Below are positions 1-4,900 of a stretch of 12,371 nucleotides of DNA, one piece after another. This DNA comes from Candidatus Symbiothrix sp. GTDB taxonomy: Bacteria; Bacteroidota; Bacteroidia; Bacteroidales; Azobacteroidaceae. The notes below the pieces were generated by a model. It searched no databases, was not told the origin of the DNA, and worked only from the letters and a program-made list of their open reading frames with translations. Made by a program: the position numbers and the translations under genes. Location: assembly GCA_031284765.1 (NCBI GenBank), contig JAITXK010000105.1:1-12371 (forward strand), in the 5' to 3' direction. Positions within the stretch are counted from its first letter, which is position 1, and every line of letters starts with the position of its first letter.

Positions 1-214
1 CAGTAATAAAATGGACAAGTCCATCACTGTTGCTGTGAAATGGAAAGAAAAACACCCGATCTACGGAAAATTCGTGAACAAAACGAAGAAATTCCATGCT
101 CATGACGAAAAAAATGAATCTAATATCGGTGATACCGTAAAAATTATGGAAACTCGTCCTTTGAGCAAAACCAAGAGATGGCGTTTAGTGGAAATCATTG
201 AAAAAGCGAAATAA
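1..214 (+). CDS. rpsQ: 30S ribosomal protein uS17, 5'-truncated by window edge
   Basis: uS17 is a primary 16S rRNA-binding protein of the small subunit that helps early 30S assembly. The visible part reads SNKMDKSITVAV, then KHPIYGKF and KKFHAHDE, which are the conserved core of the S17 OB fold. The reading frame is open through the left edge: codons at bases 2-10 (Ser-Asn-Lys) precede the ATG at base 11 and match the family, so that Met is internal and about 15-20 N-terminal residues lie outside the window. The TAA stop ends 2 bases before rplN, which fits co-transcription in the S10/spc cluster. No Shine-Dalgarno site separates the two genes. The identity is secure; only the true start is unseen. 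Confidence 0.96.
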   Translation, partial: SNKMDKSITVAVKWKEKHPIYGKFVNKTKKFHAHDEKNESNIGDTVKIMETRPLSKTKRWRLVEIIEKAK

Positions 215-216
215 TT

Positions 217-582
217 ATGATACAACAAGAATCCAGACTTACAGTAGCCGACAACTCAGGTGCAAGAGAAGTCCTTTGCATCCGTGTATTAGGCGGAACA
301 AGAAGACGTTACGCTTCTGTTGGGGATATAATTGTCGTAGCTGTTAAAAACGTTATCCCATCCAGTGATATTAAAAAAGGTGCAGTATCCAAAGCGATTA
401 TTGTACGCACGAAAAAAGAAATCCGCCGCGCCGATGGTTCTTACATCCGCTTCGATGACAATGCTTGCGTATTGTTGAACAGTGCCGGTGAAATCCGTGG
501 AAGCCGTATTTTTGGTCCGGTAGCCCGTGAACTTCGTGCCGTAAATATGAAAATCGTTTCTTTAGCGCCGGAAGTGCTATAA
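217..582 (+). CDS. rplN: 50S ribosomal protein uL14
   Basis: uL14 binds 23S rRNA at the subunit interface and contributes to an intersubunit bridge. The 121-residue product has the usual family length. It opens MIQQESRLTVADNSGAREVL, and that N-terminal stretch around residues 9-20 is a hallmark of L14. The basic segment GGTRRRYASVGD and the C-terminal GSRIFGPVARELR also match. The ATG lies 2 bases after the rpsQ stop, and the product aligns with the family from residue 1, so the start is firm. An 18-base A-rich gap leads to rplX. Nothing is unusual here. Confidence 0.98.
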   Translation: MIQQESRLTVADNSGAREVLCIRVLGGTRRRYASVGDIIVVAVKNVIPSSDIKKGAVSKAIIVRTKKEIRRADGSYIRFDDNACVLLNSAGEIRGSRIFGPVARELRAVNMKIVSLAPEVL

Positions 583-600
583 TTCTTAAAATAAAAAGAA

Positions 601-921
601 ATGAGCAAATTACACATTAAAAAAGGCGATACGGTTTATGTGAATGCCGGCGAAGACAAAGGCAAAACAGGTCGTGTACTGAAAGTTTATATAGAAAAGC
701 AACGTGCTGTAGTAGAAGGCGTTAACTTGGTTTCGAAAAGCACTAAACCGAATGCAAAGAGTCCTCAGGGAGGATTCCAAAAGAAAGAAGCTCCCGTTCA
801 TATTTCGAACTTGAACGTATTAGACCCTAAATCAGGAAAACCTACCCGTATCGGTCGTAAGTTGAATGCAAAAGGAGTATTAGTTCGTATTTCTAAAAAA
901 TCAGGGGAGGAAATTAAGTAA
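601..921 (+). CDS. rplX: 50S ribosomal protein uL24
   Basis: uL24 is an assembly-initiator protein of the large subunit that binds the 5' domain of 23S rRNA near the exit tunnel. The 106-residue protein begins with a KOW motif at about residues 6-33 (KKGDTVYVNAGEDKGKTGRV), followed by EGVNLVSKSTKPN, which is typical of bacterial L24. The start follows an A-rich leader (aaaataaaaagaa), the usual arrangement in Bacteroidetes. The stop TAA shares its last A with the ATG of rplE (TAATG), a one-base overlap that favours translational coupling. The last codons (SGEEIK) also spell a GGAGG motif upstream of rplE. Confidence 0.98.
   Translation: MSKLHIKKGDTVYVNAGEDKGKTGRVLKVYIEKQRAVVEGVNLVSKSTKPNAKSPQGGFQKKEAPVHISNLNVLDPKSGKPTRIGRKLNAKGVLVRISKKSGEEIK
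906..910 (+). promoter_or_regulatory. Shine-Dalgarno-like GGAGG before rplE
   Basis: The sequence AGGGGAGG contains a perfect GGAGG core ending 10 bases before the rplE ATG at 921. It lies inside the last codons of rplX, so it could be a coding coincidence (Gly-Glu-Glu). It is listed because strong SD sites are scarce in Bacteroidetes and two clearer ones occur downstream, before rplF and rpmD. Confidence 0.45.
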
Positions 922-1481
922 TGAGCAGTACAGCAAATTTAAAGAAAGAATATCAGGAAAAAATTATTCCTGCATTAACAAAAGAGTTTGGTTACTCCTC
1001 AGTGATGCAAGTTCCTGTATTGAAAAAGATTGTGATTAATCAAGGTCTTGGAATAGCAGTAGCCGATAAAAAAATTATTGATGTTGCCATTCAGGAGTTG
1101 ACGACAATTACCGGTCAAAAAGCCGTAGCCACGATATCAAGAAAAGATATTTCGAACTTCAAAGTGCGTAAGAAAATGCCTATCGGTGTGATGGTTACCT
1201 TGCGTCGCGAACAGATGTATGAATTTCTTGAACGCTTGGTTCGCGTAGCTTTACCCCGTATCCGTGACTTCAAAGGTATTGAAAGTAAACTGGACGGAAG
1301 AGGCAATTATACCCTCGGCATTCAGGAACAAATCATTTTTCCCGAAATAAATATTGATAATATTACGAAAATATTGGGAATGAATATTACCTTTGTAACC
1401 TCTGCGAAAACAGACGAGGAAGGGTATGCTCTTTTGAGAGAATTTGGCTTACCTTTTAAGAATATTAAAAAAGAACAATAA
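921..1481 (+). CDS. rplE: 50S ribosomal protein uL5
   Basis: uL5 binds 5S rRNA and helps form the central protuberance, contacting the P-site tRNA and S13. The product is 186 residues, normal for bacterial L5. Recognisable segments are the N-terminal YQEKIIPALTKEFGYSS, the L5 signature region VPVLKKIVINQGLG at about residues 31-45, AVATISRKDISNFKVRKKMP, LPRIRDFKGI, and the C-terminal DEEGYALLREFGLPF. The start ATG overlaps the rplX stop by one base. The gene ends one base before rpsN. No defects are visible. Confidence 0.98.
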   Translation: MSSTANLKKEYQEKIIPALTKEFGYSSVMQVPVLKKIVINQGLGIAVADKKIIDVAIQELTTITGQKAVATISRKDISNFKVRKKMPIGVMVTLRREQMYEFLERLVRVALPRIRDFKGIESKLDGRGNYTLGIQEQIIFPEINIDNITKILGMNITFVTSAKTDEEGYALLREFGLPFKNIKKEQ

Positions 1482-1482
1482 T

Positions 1483-1752
1483 ATGGCTAAAGAATCAATG
1501 AAAGCCCGCGAGGTAAAGCGTGCCAAATTAGTTGCCAAATATGCTGAGAAAAGAGCTCAGTTGAAAAAAGAAGGCGATTATGAAGCATTGCAGGCATTAC
1601 CTAAAAATGCGTCACCTGTACGTTTGCACAATCGTTGTCAAATTACAGGCCGTCCGAAAGGTTATGTTCGCCAGTTTGGCATTTCCCGGATTCAATTTCG
1701 TGAAATGGCTTCTGCCGGATTAATTCCGGGTGTGAAGAAAGCGAGCTGGTAA
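1483..1752 (+). CDS. rpsN: 30S ribosomal protein uS14, zinc-free form
   Basis: uS14 sits in the 30S head and is one of the late assembly proteins. The protein is 89 residues, the long bacterial type, and has a single cysteine in NRCQITGRPKGYVRQFG. It therefore lacks the two CxxC pairs of the short zinc-binding form. The C-terminus GISRIQFREMASAGLIPGVK is diagnostic. I chose the ATG at 1483, one base after the rplE stop, because the product then starts MAKESMKAREVK as in the family. An in-frame ATG at 1444 would add 13 residues encoded inside rplE. It is followed by a 658-base interruption instead of rpsH, which is the anomaly of this cluster. Confidence 0.97.
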   Translation: MAKESMKAREVKRAKLVAKYAEKRAQLKKEGDYEALQALPKNASPVRLHNRCQITGRPKGYVRQFGISRIQFREMASAGLIPGVKKASW

Positions 1753-1763
1753 TCCGTACAAGA

Positions 1764-1790
1764 CAGGGCGTATGCGATATGCCTTTCTAC
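1764..1790 (-). repeat. REP-like palindrome with GTAG box
   Basis: Read on the minus strand, the block begins GTAG (1790-1787), then AAA, then an imperfect palindrome with 7-base arms GGCATAT and ATACGCC around a CGC loop (1783-1767). One of the 7 pairs is a mismatch (a G-U wobble in plus-strand RNA). A GTAG tetranucleotide next to a short GC-rich palindrome is the layout of REP sequences mobilised by REP-associated tyrosine (Y1) transposases. I infer a degenerate single REP. Only one copy is in this window, so its repetitive nature cannot be confirmed here. Confidence 0.55.
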
Positions 1791-1801
1791 GTTATAATTA
1801 T

Positions 1802-1832
1802 ACCCTGCATCATTTTTGGTGTGGGGTTTTTT
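1802..1832 (+). terminator. Intrinsic terminator after rpsN
   Basis: A 10-pair stem joins 1802-1811 (ACCCTGCATC) with 1818-1827 (GGTGTGGGGT), using three G-U wobbles. The loop is ATTTTT, and five T residues (1828-1832) follow directly. It lies 50 bases after the rpsN stop on the coding strand. If it works, it would end or reduce transcription from the upstream half of the cluster before rpsH. Confidence 0.65.
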
Positions 1833-1862
1833 GTTGAATACTAAAAATAACAATAATTTATT

Positions 1863-1879
1863 TTACCCTTTCAGGGTAA
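1863..1879. repeat. Hairpin 1 of three (TTACCCT / AGGGTAA)
   Basis: Perfect 7-base inverted repeat around the triloop TTC. It is followed by a G-rich run (ggggtggggtgg). It is the first of three compact hairpins with a CCC/GGG core spaced within about 85 bases, a pattern resembling hairpin-rich dispersed repeats seen in Bacteroidetes genomes. Not followed by a T-run, so not a terminator on the plus strand. Confidence 0.6.
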
Positions 1880-1903
1880 GGGGTGGGGTGGTTACATCTG
1901 TTC

Positions 1904-1923
1904 GATAGGGTTGAAACCCTATC
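1904..1923. repeat. Hairpin 2 of three (GATAGGGT / ACCCTATC)
   Basis: Perfect 8-base inverted repeat around the tetraloop TGAA. The arms share an AGGGT/ACCCT core with hairpin 1 but are otherwise different in sequence, so these are related structures and not simple copies. No T-run follows. Confidence 0.6.
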
Positions 1924-1935
1924 CTAAGTTATAGT

Positions 1936-1948
1936 ATCCCTTCGGGAT
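1936..1948. repeat. Hairpin 3 of three (ATCCC / GGGAT)
   Basis: Perfect 5-base inverted repeat around TTC, the same triloop as hairpin 1. A weaker fourth possibility, GGC/GCC around 1953-1965, follows. Together with the two hairpins upstream it suggests one structured repeat unit of about 100 bases. Confidence 0.45.
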
Positions 1949-2010
1949 TTGAGGCAACCTGTGCCCTAAAATAATATTTAGCCCAAAACAATTACTAATC
2001 AATAAAAATT

Positions 2011-2226
2011 ATGAAAACAGGAGAATTGAAAATCGGCGACAGCCAAATTGTTATTTACCAAGCCCCGGATGGGATTACGAGTCTGGATGTGCGGGTTGAA
2101 GAAGACACTGTTTGGTTGACACAAAAGCAAATAGCAGAGCTTTTTGGAACAGAGATACCGGCTATTTCTAAGCATATTCGTAATATGGTATTGTCAGTTG
2201 TGAATCTGATAAATAAAAATAATTAA
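2011..2226 (+). pseudogene. Truncated RhuM-family (virulence protein RhuM) gene fragment
   Basis: The 71-codon frame starts MKTGELKIGDSQIVIYQAPD and continues LDVRVEEDTVWLTQKQIAEL, then FGTEIPAISKHIRN. These segments match the N-terminus of the RhuM family, including the helix-turn-helix-like VWLTQKQIAELF section at about residues 33-45. Family members are usually around 300 residues or more, and RhuM genes are scattered accessory genes often found in pathogenicity islands and near restriction-modification loci. Here the match stops near residue 58, and the rest (MVLSVVNLINKNN) is low-complexity and ends at TAA. I see no continuation of the family in another frame before rpsH, so this is a 3'-deleted remnant, not a frameshift. 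The molecular function of RhuM is not established. Expression of a short peptide cannot be excluded. Confidence 0.75.
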
Positions 2227-2244
2227 AGAAATGCCCCAATACAA

Positions 2245-2275
2245 TTCATAAATTCAAAAATTATTTATACCTTTG
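2245..2275 (+). promoter_or_regulatory. Bacteroidetes-type promoter upstream of rpsH
   Basis: TACCTTTG at 2268-2275 is a full match to the Bacteroidetes -7 consensus TAnnTTTG. A near-match to the TTG -33 element (TTC at 2245-2247) lies 20 bases upstream. Transcription would start at about 2280 and give a leader of roughly 130 bases to the rpsH ATG. Placed downstream of the terminator at 1802-1832, it would restore transcription of the distal cluster. This is inferred from consensus only. Confidence 0.6.
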
Positions 2276-2283
2276 CAGCGTTT

Positions 2284-2301
2284 CACGGATAAAAAACCGT
2301 G
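2284..2301 (+). other. Leader hairpin (CACGG / CCGTG)
   Basis: Five perfect pairs join 2284-2288 and 2297-2301 around the 8-base A-rich loop ATAAAAAA. It lies at the start of the predicted rpsH leader and shares base 2301 with the larger hairpin that follows, so both cannot form fully at once. Confidence 0.4.
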
Positions 2302-2350
2302 CCGCAATCTGCTAAATGGCTGAATGGTAGTGGATTACGGCTTGTTTTTT
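2301..2350 (+). terminator. Attenuator-like terminator in the rpsH leader
   Basis: The arm 2301-2314 (GCCGCAATCTGCTA) can pair with 2328-2341 (TAGTGGATTACGGC): 14 positions with one C-A mismatch and two G-U wobbles, closing a 13-base loop. It is followed at once by TTGTTTTTT (2342-2350). This is intrinsic terminator architecture between the predicted promoter at 2268-2275 and the rpsH ATG at 2411. It could act as an attenuator controlling the distal ribosomal genes, or be leftover from the inserted element. What might control its folding is not visible. Confidence 0.5.
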
Positions 2351-2374
2351 GTCCTTGTACAAATTTAAATATTG

Positions 2375-2389
2375 TCCGGAAAGTCCGGA
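2375..2389 (+). other. Leader hairpin from repeated TCCGGA
   Basis: Two copies of the self-complementary hexamer TCCGGA flank AAG, giving a 6-pair hairpin 21 bases before the rpsH start. The remaining leader is almost pure A/T (2390-2410). The hairpin stands out there and could shape access to the start site. Confidence 0.4.
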
Positions 2390-2410
2390 TTAATTTAATT
2401 TTAATAATTT

Positions 2411-2806
2411 ATGACAGATCCAATTGCAGATTATCTGACGAGATTGCGGAATGCCATCAAAGCAAAACACAGAGTGGTGGAAATTCCTGCATCCAATTTA
2501 AAGAAAGAGATCACAAAGATCCTTTTCGACAAAGGCTACATCTTGAATTACAAGTTTGTAGAGGACGGTCCTCAAGGTGCGATTAAAATCGCCTTGAAGT
2601 ATGACCCCGTGAATAAAGTGAACGCAATTAAAACCCTGAAAAGAGTTTCTACTCCGGGTTTGCGTCGGTATGTCGGTTACAAAGATATGCCCCGCGTGTT
2701 GAACGGCTTGGGTATTGCTGTACTTTCAACTCCTAAAGGAGTGATAACAGACAAGGAAGCCCGCGATCTAAAGGTCGGTGGCGAAGTTTTATGTTATATT
2801 TACTAA
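2411..2806 (+). CDS. rpsH: 30S ribosomal protein uS8
   Basis: uS8 binds the central domain of 16S rRNA and is needed early in 30S platform assembly. In E. coli it is also the autogenous repressor of the spc operon. The 131-residue product starts MTDPIADYLTRLRNAIKAKH, carries TPGLRRYVGYKDMPRVLNGLG, and ends with the S8 signature region GIAVLSTPKGVITDKEAR followed by GGEVLCYIY. The gene is intact and its length normal. Unlike in related genomes, it is separated from rpsN and appears to be the first gene of a new transcription unit with a structured leader. Confidence 0.98.
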   Translation: MTDPIADYLTRLRNAIKAKHRVVEIPASNLKKEITKILFDKGYILNYKFVEDGPQGAIKIALKYDPVNKVNAIKTLKRVSTPGLRRYVGYKDMPRVLNGLGIAVLSTPKGVITDKEARDLKVGGEVLCYIY

Positions 2807-2810
2807 ATGA

Positions 2811-2816
2811 AGGAGG
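2811..2816 (+). promoter_or_regulatory. Strong Shine-Dalgarno AGGAGG before rplF
   Basis: A perfect AGGAGG ends 7 bases before the rplF ATG at 2824, in the 17-base gap after the rpsH stop. It decides the start over the in-frame upstream ATG at 2791, which lies inside rpsH. Perfect SD sites are uncommon in Bacteroidetes, whose ribosomes largely sequester the anti-SD tail. Confidence 0.8.
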
Positions 2817-2823
2817 AAAAAGT

Positions 2824-3375
2824 ATGTCAAGAATAGGAAAATTACCCATAACAATCCCCGCGAAAGTAACTGTAACACAAAAAGATAATGTGATTACGGT
2901 GAAAGGGCCGAAAGGCGAATTGACTCAGGAAGTTAATCCAGCCATCACTGTAGAAATCAATGGTAATGAATTGATTGTATCCCGTCCGAACGATGAGCGT
3001 CAAAACCGTGCATTTCATGGTTTGTATCGTTCGTTAATCAATAATATGATTATCGGTGTATCGGAAGGCTATAAGAAAGAACTGGAATTGGTAGGTGTCG
3101 GTTACCGCGTCTCCAATACCGGAAACTTGTTGGACTTTGCATTAGGTTATACACACAACATCTTTTTGCAATTACCGCCGGAAATTAAAGTTGAAACCAA
3201 GGCCGAACGGAACAAAAACCCGTTGGTTATTTTGGAATCGGCAGACAAACAACTCATCGGACAAGTTTGTGCGAAAATCCGCTCATTCCGCAAAGTAGAA
3301 CCTTACAAAGGTAAGGGTGTTCGCTTTGTAGGAGAAGTAGTTCGCAGAAAATCCGGAAAGTCAGCAGGTAAATAA
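2824..3375 (+). CDS. rplF: 50S ribosomal protein uL6
   Basis: uL6 binds 23S rRNA near the sarcin-ricin loop and the factor-binding site. With the start at 2824 the product is 183 residues and begins MSRIGKLPITIPAKV, the normal family N-terminus. Starting at 2791 would add 11 residues encoded inside rpsH. Two homologous halves are visible: residues up to about 80, and from GVGYRVSNTGNLLDFALGYT onward. The C-terminal signature PYKGKGVRF lies near residue 161, followed by a basic tail. The gene has a perfect AGGAGG upstream. No defects are seen. Confidence 0.98.
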   Translation: MSRIGKLPITIPAKVTVTQKDNVITVKGPKGELTQEVNPAITVEINGNELIVSRPNDERQNRAFHGLYRSLINNMIIGVSEGYKKELELVGVGYRVSNTGNLLDFALGYTHNIFLQLPPEIKVETKAERNKNPLVILESADKQLIGQVCAKIRSFRKVEPYKGKGVRFVGEVVRRKSGKSAGK

Positions 3376-3391
3376 TTAAAATGAAAATCTC

Positions 3392-3736
3392 ATGACAACA
3401 AAGGAATTAAGAAGAATCAAAATAAAACAAAGAGTACGCAAGCACCTTTCAGGTACAACGGAACGTCCGCGTTTAAGCGTATTCAGAAGCAACAAACAAA
3501 TTTATGCACAAGTCATTGATGACTTGACGGGTAAAACTTTGGCAGCCGCTTCCTCTTTGGGAATGAACGAAAAAGCTCCGAAAAAGGAGATTGCAAGCAA
3601 AGTGGGCGAATTGATTGCCCAAAAATCGAAAGAAGCAGGTATCGAAGTCGTAATTTTCGACCGTAACGGGTACTTGTACCATGGTAGAGTAAAAGAACTG
3701 GCAGAAGCAGCCCGCAAAGGTGGACTTAAATTTTAA
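3392..3736 (+). CDS. rplR: 50S ribosomal protein uL18
   Basis: uL18 binds 5S rRNA and, with uL5, anchors it in the central protuberance. The 114-residue product has the basic N-terminus LRRIKIKQRVRKHLSGT, then ERPRLSVFRSNKQIYAQVID and the C-terminal FDRNGYLYHGRVKELAEAAR, all typical of L18. The ATG at 3392 overlaps the TGA of a four-codon mini-frame (ATG AAA ATC TCA TGA, 3381-3395), whose ATG directly follows the rplF stop region. That mini-frame has no coding significance, but ribosomes could reinitiate from it onto rplR. Confidence 0.97.
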   Translation: MTTKELRRIKIKQRVRKHLSGTTERPRLSVFRSNKQIYAQVIDDLTGKTLAAASSLGMNEKAPKKEIASKVGELIAQKSKEAGIEVVIFDRNGYLYHGRVKELAEAARKGGLKF

Positions 3737-3743
3737 ATAAGAC

Positions 3744-4259
3744 ATGGCAGTAAATAATAAAGTAAAGTCAACAAACGACTTGGAATTAAAAGACAGATTA
3801 GTTGCCATCAACCGCGTAACGAAAGTTACCAAAGGTGGACGTACTTTCAGTTTTGCCGCTATCGTAGTAGTGGGAAATGAAGAAGGCATTGTCGGCTGGG
3901 GCTTGGGAAAAGCCGGTGAAGTAACCGCAGCTATTGCAAAAGGCGTAGAAGTCGCAAAGAAGAACTTGATTAAAGTTCCAGTTTATAAAGGCACGATTCC
4001 TCACGAACAGTTATCCAAATTCGGCGGCGCTCAGGTTTTCATCAAACCGGCCACGCACGGTACCGGAGTAAAAGCCGGTGGCGCTATGCGTGCCGTGTTG
4101 GAAAGTGTGGGAATTACCGACGTTTTGGCAAAATCGAAAGGTTCGTCCAATCCTCACAACTTGGTAAAAGCTACTATGGTTGCCTTGAGTGAATTGCGCG
4201 ATCCTGCTATGGTAGCCCAGAACAGAGGAATATCGGTTGAAAAAGTATTTAAAGGATAA
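3744..4259 (+). CDS. rpsE: 30S ribosomal protein uS5
   Basis: uS5 lies at the mRNA entry channel and influences decoding fidelity and mRNA unwinding. The 171-residue protein has the N-terminal double-stranded RNA-binding domain with the S5 signature RVTKVTKGGRTFSFAAIVVV and GWGLGKAGEVTAAIAKG at about residues 24-68. The C-terminal domain has PATHGTGVKAGGAMRAVLES and GSSNPHNLVKAT. The start at 3744, 7 bases after rplR, fits the family. The length is normal for Bacteroidetes. Confidence 0.98.
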   Translation: MAVNNKVKSTNDLELKDRLVAINRVTKVTKGGRTFSFAAIVVVGNEEGIVGWGLGKAGEVTAAIAKGVEVAKKNLIKVPVYKGTIPHEQLSKFGGAQVFIKPATHGTGVKAGGAMRAVLESVGITDVLAKSKGSSNPHNLVKATMVALSELRDPAMVAQNRGISVEKVFKG

Positions 4260-4262
4260 TTT

Positions 4263-4268
4263 AGGAGG
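4263..4268 (+). promoter_or_regulatory. Strong Shine-Dalgarno AGGAGG before rpmD
   Basis: A perfect AGGAGG ends 6 bases before the rpmD ATG at 4275 and starts 4 bases after the rpsE stop. With the site before rplF it is one of two unambiguous intergenic SD sites in a cluster whose other genes have A-rich or no leader. Confidence 0.8.
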
Positions 4269-4274
4269 AAAGAT

Positions 4275-4448
4275 ATGGCAACAATTAAAGTAAAACAAGT
4301 AATCAGTCGCATCGGGTGTCCTAAAGACCAAAGAAGAACTTTAGATGCGCTGGGGTTGAAGAAAACCGGTCGTGTGGTAGAACACAACGATAATCCAGCC
4401 GTGAGAGGAATGATTGAAAAAGTTAAACATTTAGTATCGGTAGAATAA
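4275..4448 (+). CDS. rpmD: 50S ribosomal protein uL30
   Basis: uL30 is a small protein of the large subunit that binds 23S rRNA. The 57-residue product starts MATIKVKQVISRIGCPKDQR and continues with RTLDALGLKKTGRVVEHNDN, then PAVRGMIEKVKHLVSVE. The family core (SRIGCPKDQRRTLDALGLKK) and the PAVRGMI motif are clear, and the length is normal for bacterial L30. It lies between rpsE and rplO as expected and is separated from rplO by one base. It is the smaller of two easily missed genes here, the other being rpmJ. Confidence 0.97.
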   Translation: MATIKVKQVISRIGCPKDQRRTLDALGLKKTGRVVEHNDNPAVRGMIEKVKHLVSVE

Positions 4449-4449
4449 A

Positions 4450-4896
4450 ATGAATTTATCAAATTTAAAACCTGCTGAAGGTTCAACAAAAACCCGCAAA
4501 AGAATCGGTCGCGGACCGGGTTCGGGTTTGGGCGGAACTTCCACCAGAGGACATAAAGGTCAGAAATCAAGATCGGGTTACTCCAAGAAAATTGGTTTCG
4601 AAGGCGGTCAGATGCCTATTCAACGACGTTTGCCTAAGTTTGGGTTCAAAAATATCAATCGCGTAGAATTTAAAGCGATTAATTTGGATACCCTGCAAGC
4701 ATTGGCAGATGCGCAACAATTAACAAAAATCGGCATCGAAGAGTTAATCAATGCCGGATTTATTTCATCCAGTCAGTTGGTAAAAATCCTTGCTAAAGGA
4801 GCCGTTACTTCGGCCTTGGAAATCACAGCTCACGCTTTTTCCAAAACCGCTGAAGAAGCGATTACGAAAGCGGGGGGAACAATTGTAAAACTCTAA
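4450..4896 (+). CDS. rplO: 50S ribosomal protein uL15
   Basis: uL15 is a late-assembly protein that reaches deep into 23S rRNA through a long glycine- and arginine-rich N-terminal arm. The 148-residue product has that arm at about residues 17-60 (RKRIGRGPGSGLGGTSTRGH, KGQKSRSGYSKK, FEGGQMPIQRRLPKFGF). The C-terminal globular part ends with SALEITAHAFSKTAEEAITK and the glycine pair of KAGGTIVKL. The start is one base after the rpmD stop, which suggests coupling. The gene is intact. Confidence 0.98.
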   Translation: MNLSNLKPAEGSTKTRKRIGRGPGSGLGGTSTRGHKGQKSRSGYSKKIGFEGGQMPIQRRLPKFGFKNINRVEFKAINLDTLQALADAQQLTKIGIEELINAGFISSSQLVKILAKGAVTSALEITAHAFSKTAEEAITKAGGTIVKL

Positions 4897-4900
4897 TGCA

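Larger units (their letters stand above)
1753..2410. other. 658-base interruption of the spc cluster between rpsN and rpsH
   Basis: rpsN and rpsH are normally adjacent with only a few bases between them, and every other gap in this cluster is 35 bases or less. This gap carries, in order: a REP-like palindrome, an intrinsic terminator, three compact hairpins, a 71-codon fragment of a RhuM-family gene, a promoter-like -7 box, and a structured leader to rpsH. The mixture of repeats and a broken accessory gene suggests an insertion that has decayed. No transposase, integrase or clear target-site duplication is visible, so the mechanism is unknown. Its elements are listed separately. Confidence 0.85.

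Noticed and set aside
2316..2341. Stretch resembling a tRNA D-arm (GCTGAATGGTAGTGG)
   Set aside because: No acceptor stem, anticodon arm or T-arm can be folded around it; the bases are better explained as part of the attenuator-like hairpin.
1753..2410. Complete defence or mobile system in the interruption
   Set aside because: No transposase, nuclease, methylase, toxin-antitoxin pair or CRISPR repeat is present; only a truncated RhuM fragment and short repeats are visible.
2299..2586. Open frame of 95 codons across the rpsH leader
   Set aside because: It overlaps rpsH in another frame, has no recognisable family features, and runs through the predicted leader hairpins.
2791..2823. Upstream ATG for rplF
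   Set aside because: It lies inside rpsH and adds 11 residues absent from the family; the AGGAGG at 2811-2816 points to 2824.
3473..3889. Long minus-strand open frames opposite ribosomal genes (also 4154-4570 and 8364-8792)
   Set aside because: Their products have no family features and mirror the codon bias of the genuine plus-strand genes.
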